64,000 nucleotides of DNA, taken from Nocardioides sp. URHA0020 (GTDB taxonomy: Bacteria > Actinomycetota > Actinomycetes > Propionibacteriales > Nocardioidaceae). Shown piece after piece: positions 9,484 through 18,127 of this stretch. The notes beneath the pieces are model-generated. The model did not search any database. It had not been told where the DNA came from and saw nothing but the letters and a program-made list of their open reading frames with translations. Location: positions 525,318-589,317 of the forward strand of contig NZ_KK211168.1 in the NCBI RefSeq assembly GCF_000620705.1. Direction: 5' to 3'. The translations under genes and the position numbers were made by a program. Every line of letters begins with the position of its first letter. Position 1 is the first letter of the stretch.

Positions 9484-12400
9484 ATGCGGATCGGCGTCCT
9501 CGGCACGACGGTTGCCGTCGCGCCTGCGGGTCCCGTCAACCTCGGCGGCCCGAAGCAGCGCGCCCTGCTCGCCGCCCTGGCGCTGCACCGCGGACGAGCG
9601 GTCGCGGTCGACACCCTCGCTGACCTGGTCTGGGACGGCTCCCCGCCGCCAGGCGTCTCCGGCACGATGCAGGGGTACGTCGCCGGCCTGCGCCGGGCGC
9701 TCGAGCCGGACCGCACCACCCGCGGAGGCGGCACGCTGCTGGTGACCGAGCAGCCCGGCTACGCGCTGCGGCTGCCGGACGATGACCTCGACACGGTGGC
9801 CTTCGAGACTGCGGTGTCCTCGGCGCACACGCTCGTGGCGCCGGTGGCCGACGCCCTCTGCCACGCCCGCGGCCTGCCGCCCGGCTCCCCCGATGCCGGC
9901 CGGCTGATCCTGCTGCACGACTCGCTGGTGGAAGCGCTGAGCCTGTGGCGCGGGGTGCCGTTCGCGGAGCTCGGTGACGTCCCGGCCGCCGCAGCGGAGC
10001 GGGCCCGGCTCGAGGAGCTCCGCGTCCTCGCCACCGAGGACCGGGCGGCCCTCGGGATCCTGCTCGGGCTGTACGCCCCCGTCGCCGCCGAGCTCGACTC
10101 GCTGACGCGCGCCCACCCGCTGCGGGAGCGTGCGTGGGCGCTGCGGGCGCTCGCCCTCGTCGGGTCCGGTCGACAGGCGGACGCCCTGGCCGTGCTGCGC
10201 GAGGTGCGCGACGTGCTCGACGAGGAGCTCGGCCTCGAGCCGGGCGCCGAGCTCCGCGCGGTGCAGGCAGCGGTGCTCCGCCAGGACGAGATCCCGCTCG
10301 CCGCGCCCGCCGGATCGCCGCCCGTGGGCGTCTCGACGGGCGCCACCGAGCCGCGTGCCGGAAGCGGACCGGAGGCCCGAGCGCCGCTCCCCTTCCCCAC
10401 GCTGTGGCCGTGGTCGATGGCCGGGCGCGACGACGAGCTGGCCGCACTGACCGACCTGGTCGACCGGGTCGTGGCCGGCAGCGGTGCGTCACCCGCCTTC
10501 GTCGCGCTGACCGGTGAGCCCGGGATCGGCAAGAGCCGCCTCGCGATCGAGCTGGCGTCGTACGCCGCCGATCACGGGCTGACCATCGCGTGGGGCCGGT
10601 GCTCGCAGGACGACGGGGCGCCCGCCCTCTGGCCGTGGTCGACCGTGCTGGAGCGGCTCGGGTCTGCGCTGCCGTCGACCGAGGACGGCCACGACGGCGC
10701 GGCGGCCTTCCGGGCGTGGGAGACGGTCGTGCAGACGGTGCTCCAGGCCGCCGAGCAGGCGCCGCTGCTGCTCGTGCTCGATGACCTGCACTGGGCCGAC
10801 ACCTCGAGCCTGCGAGTGCTGCGGCTGCTCACCGAGGCGGTCGCGGAGGAGGGCCCCGCCCGGCTGCTCGTCGTGGCCACCTGGCGCGAGCACCCGACCC
10901 CGACCGGCGCCCTGGCTGAGGTCGCCGAGGCGCTGGCCCGCAAGCACGCCCTGCGCCTCCAGCTGCGCGGCATCTCGGCCGAGGCCGCCTCGCAGCTCTT
11001 CGCCCAGGTCGCCGAGGCGCAGCCGTCGGAGGCCGACGCCGACACGCTGCGGCGACGTACGGAGGGCAATCCCTTCTTCCTGGTGGAGTACGCGCGCCTG
11101 GCCCGTGACGGCGACGTCGCCGCTCTCGTGGCCGAGGGACGCCCGCCCGCCGCCGTCCACGAGGTCCTCTCGCGGCGGCTGTCCCAGCTGGCCCCGGCCA
11201 CCCAGGACCTGCTGCAGACCGCCAGCGTGGTGGGGCGCATCTTCGACCTCTCGACCCTGGCGGCGGTCACCGACGTGGACGAGGACGCGGTCCTCGACCG
11301 GCTGGACCCGGCCATCGAGGCCGGCCTGGTCGCCGAGGACGGTGTGGACCGCTTCCGCTTCAACCACGCCCTGGTCCGCGACACGGTGCGCAGCGGGCTG
11401 CCCCAGTCCCGGCGCGCGCGTGTGCACGCCCGCGCCGCCGAGGCGTTGAGCGGCCGGCCCCAGCGTGAGACCGAGGTGGCCTGGCACTGGCTGGCGGCCG
11501 GGCCGCGCCACCTGTCGCGGGCCTGGCCGGCCGCCCAGGCCGCCGCCCGGTCGGCGATGGCCGTCTACGCCTACGTCGAGGCCCTGGAGATGCTCGAGCA
11601 CGCGCTCGGCGCGCAGGACGAGGACCAGGCGTCGACCGCCGCCGAGCGGTTCGAGGTGCTGGCGGACCTGGCCGAGGTGCTGCGTCGTGCCGGCCGGTGG
11701 GTGGAGCTGCGCGAGGTCGCCCACGAGGCGATCGACGTCGCCGACGAGGCCGACGACGTCGACCTGCTCACCCGGGCCGGCGAGATGACGAGCACCGGCT
11801 CGCTGTGGACCCCGGCGGCGGGGGTGGTCGACGACGTGCTGGTCTCCGCCCTGCGGCGGGCCCTGGACGGGCTGCCCGACGGTGACGACCCCCGCCGCTG
11901 TCGGGTGATGCTCGCCCTGGCCAGCGAGATCTACTACAGCGCGAGCTCCCTGGAGCGCGAGGCGCTGGCCGACGAGGCCGTGGCGATGGCGCGCCGGCTC
12001 GGCGACCGGGGCCTCGTCGTCGACGCCTGCCTGCGCGCCACGATCGCGATCTGGCGTCCGGCCACCGCCCCGCTGCGGCTGGAGCTCACCTCCGCGGCCG
12101 CCGAGGTGGCCCGCGAGCTGGACGACCACGTCGCCCTGGCCTCGGCGCTCGCACTGCGGGCCGTCGCCGCCGGGGAGCTCGGCGAGGTGGAGATCCTCGC
12201 GGAGTGCCTCGTGGCCGGCCGCGCCGAGGCCGACCGGGTGCGCCACCTCTACGCCTACCTGCTCCTCGACTCGCTCGACACCGCGTGGGCGGCGATGCGC
12301 GGACGCTTCGACGAGGTCGAGCGGCACGTCGCCCATCTCTTCTCCGTGGGCGACATGGTGTCGATCGTCGGCAACCAGGAGTCGCTCGCCGGCGCGCTGA

Positions 12401-12888
12401 TGATGCAGGCCATCTGGCAGGGGCAGGACGCAGCGGTCCTCGACGGCCTGGTGGCGCTCGCCGAGGACACCTTCCTCCCGCTCGCGACCTCACGGGCGGC
12501 GATGCTGTGCCGGGTCAGTCGCCTGGACGAGGCCCGCGAGCACCTCCTCACCCATCGCGACGACGTCACCGAGGCCCTCACCGCCGACACCTGGTTCACG
12601 ACCTTGGCGGTCTCGATGGCGGCCGAGGCGGCCTGCCACCTCGGCGACCGTGAGCTGGCGGCGACGGCGTACGAGTGGCTGGCTCCGTACACCGGTCGTC
12701 CTGCCGGGGCCGGCTCGGGGACCTACATGGGACCGGTCGACATGTTCCTGGCGATGGCCGCCCACGCGGTCGGTGACGACGACCTCGCCGCCCGGCACGC
12801 CGACGACGCCCTGGAGTGCTGCCGGCACTGGGAGGCGACCCGCGCCGAGGAGTGGGTGCTGCGCGAGCGGGAGCACTTCGGCTTCTGA
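9484..12888 (+). CDS. BTAD-type transcriptional regulator with AAA ATPase domain
   Basis: A 1134-residue regulator in the SARP/AfsR-like architecture. Residues 1-90 form a winged-helix DNA-binding domain (LGGPKQRALLAALALHRGRA). About 95-255 form the bacterial transcriptional activator domain with TPR-like helices (HPLRERAWALRALALVGSGR). An ATPase follows with Walker A GEPGIGKS near residue 345 and Walker B LLLVLDDLHWAD near 428. The C-terminal half is alpha-helical and TPR-like. Such proteins often control secondary metabolism or stress genes. The target is unknown; no nearby gene is an obvious one. Confidence 0.9.
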   Translation: MRIGVLGTTVAVAPAGPVNLGGPKQRALLAALALHRGRAVAVDTLADLVWDGSPPPGVSGTMQGYVAGLRRALEPDRTTRGGGTLLVTEQPGYALRLPDDDLDTVAFETAVSSAHTLVAPVADALCHARGLPPGSPDAGRLILLHDSLVEALSLWRGVPFAELGDVPAAAAERARLEELRVLATEDRAALGILLGLYAPVAAELDSLTRAHPLRERAWALRALALVGSGRQADALAVLREVRDVLDEELGLEPGAELRAVQAAVLRQDEIPLAAPAGSPPVGVSTGATEPRAGSGPEARAPLPFPTLWPWSMAGRDDELAALTDLVDRVVAGSGASPAFVALTGEPGIGKSRLAIELASYAADHGLTIAWGRCSQDDGAPALWPWSTVLERLGSALPSTEDGHDGAAAFRAWETVVQTVLQAAEQAPLLLVLDDLHWADTSSLRVLRLLTEAVAEEGPARLLVVATWREHPTPTGALAEVAEALARKHALRLQLRGISAEAASQLFAQVAEAQPSEADADTLRRRTEGNPFFLVEYARLARDGDVAALVAEGRPPAAVHEVLSRRLSQLAPATQDLLQTASVVGRIFDLSTLAAVTDVDEDAVLDRLDPAIEAGLVAEDGVDRFRFNHALVRDTVRSGLPQSRRARVHARAAEALSGRPQRETEVAWHWLAAGPRHLSRAWPAAQAAARSAMAVYAYVEALEMLEHALGAQDEDQASTAAERFEVLADLAEVLRRAGRWVELREVAHEAIDVADEADDVDLLTRAGEMTSTGSLWTPAAGVVDDVLVSALRRALDGLPDGDDPRRCRVMLALASEIYYSASSLEREALADEAVAMARRLGDRGLVVDACLRATIAIWRPATAPLRLELTSAAAEVARELDDHVALASALALRAVAAGELGEVEILAECLVAGRAEADRVRHLYAYLLLDSLDTAWAAMRGRFDEVERHVAHLFSVGDMVSIVGNQESLAGALMMQAIWQGQDAAVLDGLVALAEDTFLPLATSRAAMLCRVSRLDEAREHLLTHRDDVTEALTADTWFTTLAVSMAAEAACHLGDRELAATAYEWLAPYTGRPAGAGSGTYMGPVDMFLAMAAHAVGDDDLAARHADDALECCRHWEATRAEEWVLREREHFGF

Positions 12889-12938
12889 GCCGCGGCTCGG
12901 CGTCCGCATCTGCAGCTGGCTCGGGCAGGATGTCGGTC

Positions 12939-13229
12939 ATGAGCGCGTACTGGATCAGCATCTACCGGGAGATCAGCGATGAGGGGAAGCTCCAGGCGTA
13001 CGCCGAGCTCGCCGGCCCCGCCCTCGAGGCGGCCGGCGGCAGGTTCATCGCCCGCGGCTTTCCGGAGCAGACCTACGAGGCCGGCGAGCCGACCCGCACG
13101 GTCGTGATCGAGTTCGCGTCGGTCGACGCGGCCCGGACCGCCCACGACAGCCCGGCGTACGCCGACGCGCTTGCCGCCCTCGGCGACGGAGCCGTCCGCG
13201 ACATCCGGATCGTGCCCGGCGTGGGCTGA
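12939..13229 (+). CDS. DUF1330-family small protein
   Basis: A 96-residue alpha/beta ferredoxin-like protein (SAYWISIYREI; ARGFPEQTYEAGEPTRTVVI; EFASVDAARTAHDSPAY), matching DUF1330. The biochemical role of the family is not established. I chose the ATG at 12939 over the in-frame ATG at 12930 because GCAGGA lies at ribosome-binding distance only from the later one. It ends 23 bp before the palindrome array and converges on the hemerythrin-like gene. Confidence 0.82.
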   Translation: MSAYWISIYREISDEGKLQAYAELAGPALEAAGGRFIARGFPEQTYEAGEPTRTVVIEFASVDAARTAHDSPAYADALAALGDGAVRDIRIVPGVG

Positions 13230-13252
13230 GCGCGCGGCTTGGGTGCGGGTGA

Positions 13253-13676
13253 GCGGTGGGAGATCCACTGTTTGCGCGGGCTGGATCAGTGGATGACCCA
13301 CCGCCACCCCTGGGCCCCCCGCGTGGGCGGTGGGAGATCCACCGTCTGCGCGGGCTGGGTCGGTGGAGGACCCACCGCCACCCCGGGTCGCCCGCCCGGG
13401 CGGTGGGAGATCCACCGTCTGCGCGCCCGAATGAGTGGAAAGCCCACCGCCACCCCTGAGTCGCCCGCGTGCGCGCCCGGATCGGTGGAGCACCCACCGC
13501 CACCCCTGGCCGCCCGCGGTGGGCGGTGGGAGATCCACCGTCTGCGCGCCCGAATGAGTGGAGGACCCACCGCCACCCCGGGCCGCCCGCGCGAGCGGTG
13601 GGAGATCCACCGTCTGCGCGCCCGAATCAGTGGAAAGCCCACCGCCACCCCCGGGCCCCCCGCCCCACCCGGGCCG
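13253..13676. repeat. Tandem array of six nested-palindrome units of about 73 bp
   Basis: Units begin at 13253, 13327, 13400, about 13471 (5'-truncated), 13523 and 13595. Each complete unit has outer arms GCGGTGGG and CCCACCGC, inner arms TCCAC and GTGGA, and a loop of about 16-20 nt starting with a T-rich or CGTCTGCGC sequence. Spacers of about 25 nt are C-rich. In unit 1 the inner arm extends as TCCACTG/CAGTGGA and in unit 2 as TCCACCG/CGGTGGA, a compensatory T-A to C-G change. The array fills the gap between two convergent genes. Short readings through it in several frames are repetitive by-products and I do not treat them as genes. Confidence 0.9.
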
Positions 13677-13679
13677 CAG

Positions 13680-14393
13680 TCAGACGAACCGGAAGGTCCG
13701 GGCATGCCGCCGGGCGAACCGCCGCCGGGTCAGCCGCCAGATCGCCCGGAAGCCACCGCCGCCCGGCTGGCTGAAGACCCGGTCGAGCGCCTCGCGCGGG
13801 ACGCCGTACGCCGCCCAGGGGACGACCCGCAGCGCCTTGCGGAGGCGCACCGGCGGCACGTGCTCCGCCTCGATCCGCTCCCAGTCCTCGGGGGTGAGCA
13901 CCCGCTGGATGATCGTGATCGCCTCGGTCTCCTCGTGGGCGAGGTGACGACGCAGCGACTCGCGTGCCGCGCACACGCGCACGGCGAGTGCGGCCCGGGC
14001 GTCCTCGTCGGCGTGTGCGGCGAGTCGACGGAAGCCGGCCGCGCACCCCTCGAGCAGCGGGTCGATCTCGGCGTGCTCGGCCTCCATCGCCGCCAGCGTC
14101 GCGGCGACCTCGACCGAGCCGACCCCGGCCAGCGCCGGCCAGACCCCGTCGTCCTCGACCGTGTGGTGCTCGTGCAGCACCTCGGCGAAGAGATCCCAGC
14201 GTTCACCCAGCAGCGACCACGTCGCCCGCTCGGTCGCGGGGGTGGTGCGCACCGCGGCCGAGAACAGGTCGAGGTCACGGCGGAACGCGTGGTGCATCAC
14301 GTACATCATCCGCATGTCGATCGGCCCGTCCGGGGCCGCCACCTGGCCGGGCAGCCGCAGCTGCCGCGGCCAGGAGGGGTGGGTCGTGGACAT
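13680..14393 (-). CDS. Hemerythrin/HHE cation-binding domain protein
   Basis: A 237-residue, mostly alpha-helical soluble protein. Spaced histidines and glutamates (MMYVMHHAFRRDLD, LHEHHTVEDDGVWP, MEAEHAEIDP, RHLAHEETEAI) match the four-helix HHE bundle that binds a di-iron site. The family is implicated in oxygen, nitric oxide or iron handling. ATG 14391-14393 is used; a GTG nine bases upstream (14402) is equally possible and would overlap the MMPL stop. It lies directly after the MMPL exporter gene and probably shares its transcript. Confidence 0.87.
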   Translation of the reverse strand: MSTTHPSWPRQLRLPGQVAAPDGPIDMRMMYVMHHAFRRDLDLFSAAVRTTPATERATWSLLGERWDLFAEVLHEHHTVEDDGVWPALAGVGSVEVAATLAAMEAEHAEIDPLLEGCAAGFRRLAAHADEDARAALAVRVCAARESLRRHLAHEETEAITIIQRVLTPEDWERIEAEHVPPVRLRKALRVVPWAAYGVPREALDRVFSQPGGGGFRAIWRLTRRRFARRHARTFRFV

Positions 14394-14394
14394 C

Positions 14395-16530
14395 TCAGAC
14401 ACCGACCTTCGTCTCGTCGGCGTCCAGCTCGGCCCACAGCGTCGCGTCGTCCTGCTCGGCGTCGATGGTCGGGAGGAGGCGGTCCAGCCAGGCCGGCAGC
14501 CACCAGTTCCACTTGCCGAGCAGCGTCATGGTCGCGGGGACCAGGACCATCCGGACGACCGTCGCGTCGAGGGCGATCGCGACCGCCATGCCGAAGCCGA
14601 GCTGCTTGACGACCGTGTCGGCCTCGGTGGCGAAGCCCAGGAAGACGACCACCATGATCGCCGCGGCCGACGAGATCACCCGGCCGGTGGCGGACAGCCC
14701 GCGCTCGACGCTGCCGGTGGCGTCGCCGGTGCGCAGCCAGTCCTCCCGGATCCGCGACAGCAGGAAGACCTCGTAGTCCATCGACAGCCCGAAGAGGATC
14801 GCGAAGTTGAGGATCGGGATCCAGCTCGACACGGCGACGGCGTGGTCGACGCCGAGGAGGCTCCCGCCCCAGCCCCACTGGAAGATCGCCACGAGCACGC
14901 CGTACGACGCCGCGATCGACAGCAGGTTCATCGCGGCGGCCTTCACGGGTACGACGACCGAGCGGAACATCATCGCGAGCAGCAGCACCGACACCGCGAC
15001 GACGAACCCGACGACCAGCCAGAGCCGGCTCGAGAGCATCCCGGAGATGTCGGCGTACAGCGGCGTCGTGCCGGTGACCTCGACGCCGGCCGGGAGGTCG
15101 GCCCGGAGCTCGGTGACGAGGTCGGAGGTGCGCTCGTCGGACGGCCCGTACGCCGGCTCAGCGGTGAACACCGAGATCGCACCGTCGGGCGTGGTGGCCG
15201 GGGTGGTGACGTCGGCGACGCCCGGGTGGTCGGCGACCTGCGTCGCGACCGCCTGCGGGTCGGCCTGCGCCGGGTCGACCACGATGGTGAACGGTCCGTT
15301 GGCGCCCGCGCCGTACCCCGTCGCGATCAGGTCGTAGGCCTGGCGCACGGAGGTGTCGGGGCTGTTGCTGCTGCCGTCCTGGGGCCAGGTGCGCATGCCG
15401 AGCACCGGGGCAGCCAGGAGGAGCAGGAACACCAGCGCGGCGAGGGCCGCGGCGACCGGACGCTTGACGACCTGGGCCGCCCAGCGCGCGGTGAGCGGCG
15501 CCTTGCGCGAGCGGGCCGGCAGACCCTTGCGGACCCGCCGCGGCATCAACCGACGACCGGCCAGCCCGCACAGCGCCGGCACGAGGGTGAGTGCGGCGGC
15601 GAGCACGGAGACGACGGCGATCGCGGTGGCGTAGCCGAACGTCGAGTAGACCGGGAGCCCGCCGAGGCGCAGCCCCATCAGGGAGATCAGCACCGTGAGG
15701 GAGGCGAAGACGACGGAGCGTCCGGCCGTCGCCATCGCCCGGCCGGCGGCGTCGCGCCGGTCCAGACCCCCGCCGAGGAACTCGACGTGACGGGTCACCA
15801 GCAGCAGGGCGTAGTCGATGCCGACGCCGAGACCCACCATGGTCGCCACCGTGGGCGCAGCCGTGGAGACGTCCATCGTGGCGGCCAACAGGGTGATCCC
15901 GGCGGAGCCGACCGCCAGCCCCATCAGCGCGACCGCGAGCGGCAGACCGGCGGCGACCACCGAGCCGAAGGCGATGATCAGCAGCGCCAGCGCGGCGATG
16001 ATCCCGGCGAGCTCACCCGTCCCCTTCATGGCCGACTCGGCGCTGCCCGGCAGCTCGCCGCCCAGCTCGGCCTGGAGGCCGGCGTCACGCAGCGGCTCGA
16101 TCGCGCTCACGAGCGGGTCGTAGCCGTGGGCCCCGACGAGGTCGGGCTCCGTGACGGGCGCGTCGTACGACACCGTCACCAGCGCGGTGGCCCGGTCGGT
16201 GGAGAGCCGCGGCTCGCTGACCGAGCTGACGTGGTCCAGCGCGGCGAGGCGCTCGGTGAGCCCGGCCAGGTCGGCGGCCTCGAGGCGGTCGCCCTGTCGA
16301 TCGTGGAGGACGACCTGCGCGGTGGCGCCGCCGCCGTCCGGGACGTGGGCGCGCAGCTGCTCGATGCCGGCCTGCGCCCGGGCGTCCGGGATGTCGTAGT
16401 CGTCGTGGTTGGTGCCACCGAAGGCGTTCGCGAGCCCGAACGCGACGACGACGACAACGAGCCAGGCGGAGATCGTCCGCCAGGGGTGGGCCGCGGTGCT
16501 GTGACCGAGGCGGTAGAGGATGCGAGACAC
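14395..16530 (-). CDS. MMPL/RND-superfamily membrane exporter
   Basis: A 711-residue protein with the MMPL layout: one N-terminal membrane helix, an extracytoplasmic domain of about 130 residues, a bundle including VGLGVGIDYALLLVTRHVEF, a second extracytoplasmic domain, and a second bundle including FGLSMDYEVFLLSRIREDW. The paired GxxxDY motifs are proton-relay signatures of the family. Homologues export lipids, siderophores or drugs; the cargo here is unknown. GTG start at 16528-16530. The ABC exporter operon lies 94 bp upstream on the same strand. Confidence 0.93.
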   Translation of the reverse strand: MSRILYRLGHSTAAHPWRTISAWLVVVVVAFGLANAFGGTNHDDYDIPDARAQAGIEQLRAHVPDGGGATAQVVLHDRQGDRLEAADLAGLTERLAALDHVSSVSEPRLSTDRATALVTVSYDAPVTEPDLVGAHGYDPLVSAIEPLRDAGLQAELGGELPGSAESAMKGTGELAGIIAALALLIIAFGSVVAAGLPLAVALMGLAVGSAGITLLAATMDVSTAAPTVATMVGLGVGIDYALLLVTRHVEFLGGGLDRRDAAGRAMATAGRSVVFASLTVLISLMGLRLGGLPVYSTFGYATAIAVVSVLAAALTLVPALCGLAGRRLMPRRVRKGLPARSRKAPLTARWAAQVVKRPVAAALAALVFLLLLAAPVLGMRTWPQDGSSNSPDTSVRQAYDLIATGYGAGANGPFTIVVDPAQADPQAVATQVADHPGVADVTTPATTPDGAISVFTAEPAYGPSDERTSDLVTELRADLPAGVEVTGTTPLYADISGMLSSRLWLVVGFVVAVSVLLLAMMFRSVVVPVKAAAMNLLSIAASYGVLVAIFQWGWGGSLLGVDHAVAVSSWIPILNFAILFGLSMDYEVFLLSRIREDWLRTGDATGSVERGLSATGRVISSAAAIMVVVFLGFATEADTVVKQLGFGMAVAIALDATVVRMVLVPATMTLLGKWNWWLPAWLDRLLPTIDAEQDDATLWAELDADETKVGV

Positions 16531-16623
16531 GGTGGTGCTCCCGTTCGGAGATGTGGTCAGAGGTGGTCTGGTGGGACGACTCTGACGACGACCCCTTGAG
16601 GTCGACTGGGAGCTGGCTTGGAG

Positions 16624-17280
16624 TCAGGCGAGCGGGCGGCGCCAGGTGGCGACGCCCTCGTCGAGGTGCAGCTCGCCGTCGGCCTGCTCGGCCGACTCGG
16701 GATCGTGGGTCGCCATCACCACGACAGCGCCCCGCGCCGCCTCGGCACGCAGGGCGCCCATCATCCGCTCCCGGTTGGCCGCGTCGAGGTCGCTGGTGGG
16801 CTCGTCGGCGAGCAGCACCCGCGCCCGGGCGGCGAACGCCCGCGCGAGCGCGACCCGCTGCTGCTGTCCTCCGGAGAGCTCCTCGATCAGGTGGTTGCCG
16901 CTCTCCTCGAGGCCCACGAGCGTCAGGGCGGCGGCGGTACGACGAGCCGCGTCGTCGGACGCGACCCGCCCGGCCAGCAGCGGCACGATGACGTTCTCGG
17001 CCGCCGTCAGCGACGAGGCCAGGCCGTTGCCCTGCGGCACGACGACCACCCCGAGCCCGGCTGCCTGCTCACGCCCGGTCAGCTCGGTCCCTGCGAGCAG
17101 CACCCGGCCGGCGCTCGGGCGCAGTGCGGCCCCGAGCGCCCACAGCAGCGACGACTTGCCGGCCCCTGACGGGCCGGTGACCGCGAGGAGCTGACCGGTG
17201 CGCAGGGTCAGGTCGAGAGCCTGGACGGCGACGAGGTCGCCGTACCGCACCTCGAGTCCCTCGGCGAGCAGGTCACTCAT
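16624..17280 (-). CDS. ABC transporter ATP-binding protein (MacB/LolD-type)
   Basis: A 218-residue ATPase with Walker A GPSGAGKS, Q-loop in VVPQGNGLASSLTAAENV, signature LSGGQQQR, Walker B VLLADEPTSDLD and switch His in MATHDP. All catalytic residues are present. It overlaps the upstream ATPase gene by 8 bp and is the last gene of a three-gene operon with a second ATPase and an FtsX-type permease. Two different ATPases may form a heterodimer on the one large permease. Confidence 0.95.
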   Translation of the reverse strand: MSDLLAEGLEVRYGDLVAVQALDLTLRTGQLLAVTGPSGAGKSSLLWALGAALRPSAGRVLLAGTELTGREQAAGLGVVVVPQGNGLASSLTAAENVIVPLLAGRVASDDAARRTAAALTLVGLEESGNHLIEELSGGQQQRVALARAFAARARVLLADEPTSDLDAANRERMMGALRAEAARGAVVVMATHDPESAEQADGELHLDEGVATWRRPLA

Positions 17281-18127
17281 CGGCGGCGCCCTCCTCGGGA
17301 TCGGTCGCTTCGGGGATCAGGACGTAGCTGCCGTCGACGAGGTGGAAGCGGACCAGGGTGCCCGGCAGCAGGTCCTCGCGCACGTGCAGCGGGAGCGGCA
17401 GGAACCCGTCGGGCGTCACCACGGCGTACTCCTCGCCGCTGCGTCCCTCACCGCCGACCCGACCGTCGCGGATGGTGATGGTCCGTGGCAGGAAGGCGGC
17501 GACGTCGGGGTCGTGCGTGACCAGGACGACCGTGGTGCCGAGCTCCCGGTTGAGGGTGGCCATCCGCTCCAGCACGAGGTCGCGGGCGCGGTGCTCGAGC
17601 TGGCTGGTGGGCTCGTCGGCGAGCAGCAGGCCGGGCTGCGGTGCCATCGCCACCGCCAGCGCCGCGAGCTGCAGGTGGCCGGGGCTCAGCTCGCCCAGCG
17701 GTCGGTGGGCCTCGGCGACGAGCCCGACGGACCCGAGCACCTCGGCGGGCTCGAGCAGCTGCTTGCCGGCGGCGCGCGCGGCGCCCTGGGCGAAGCGGAC
17801 GTTCTCGTACGGCGTGAAGTACGGCAGCAGGTTGCGCCCCGCCCCCTGGAGCATCAGCGACACCTCGAGGGCGCGCAGCTCGTCGAGCTGGCGGGGGCTG
17901 GCCGCGGACAGCTCCACCGGGCCGACGAAGACCTTGCCGGCGCTCGGCCGGAAGACCCCGGCCAGCAGGCTGAGCAGTGTCGACTTGCCGGCGCCGGACG
18001 GGCCGAGCAGGCCGACCATCTCCCCCGCGGCGACGTCGAGGTCGACGCCGGAGAGGGCGGCCACCTCGTGTCCCTCGGAGCGGTAGATGTGCACCAGGCG
18101 TTGGGTGCTCACGCGCAGGCCTGTCAC
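17273..18127 (-). CDS. ABC transporter ATP-binding protein with C-terminal extension
   Basis: A 284-residue ATPase. Walker A is GPSGAGKS and Walker B LLLADEPTSQLE, with VTHDPDV as H-loop. The signature is degenerate, ELSPGHLQ instead of LSGGQ, and the glutamine loop reads LMLQGAGRN. This suggests it may be the non-canonical half of an asymmetric heterodimer with the ATPase encoded next. A tail of about 60 residues (FLPLPLHVREDLLPGTLVRF) follows the ATPase core. The start is taken as GTG 18127 because it overlaps the permease stop (GTGA). Confidence 0.88.
   Translation of the reverse strand: MTGLRVSTQRLVHIYRSEGHEVAALSGVDLDVAAGEMVGLLGPSGAGKSTLLSLLAGVFRPSAGKVFVGPVELSAASPRQLDELRALEVSLMLQGAGRNLLPYFTPYENVRFAQGAARAAGKQLLEPAEVLGSVGLVAEAHRPLGELSPGHLQLAALAVAMAPQPGLLLADEPTSQLEHRARDLVLERMATLNRELGTTVVLVTHDPDVAAFLPRTITIRDGRVGGEGRSGEEYAVVTPDGFLPLPLHVREDLLPGTLVRFHLVDGSYVLIPEATDPEEGAADE

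Noticed and set aside
13253..13676. CRISPR array
   Set aside because: Units are palindromic and about 73 bp apart with similar, not unique, spacers; no cas genes are nearby.
13239..14609. Long + strand open frame rich in repeated WEIHRLRARMSG-type peptides
   Set aside because: It reads through the palindrome array and antisense to the hemerythrin-like gene; the repeats come from the DNA palindromes and the frame has no start signal.
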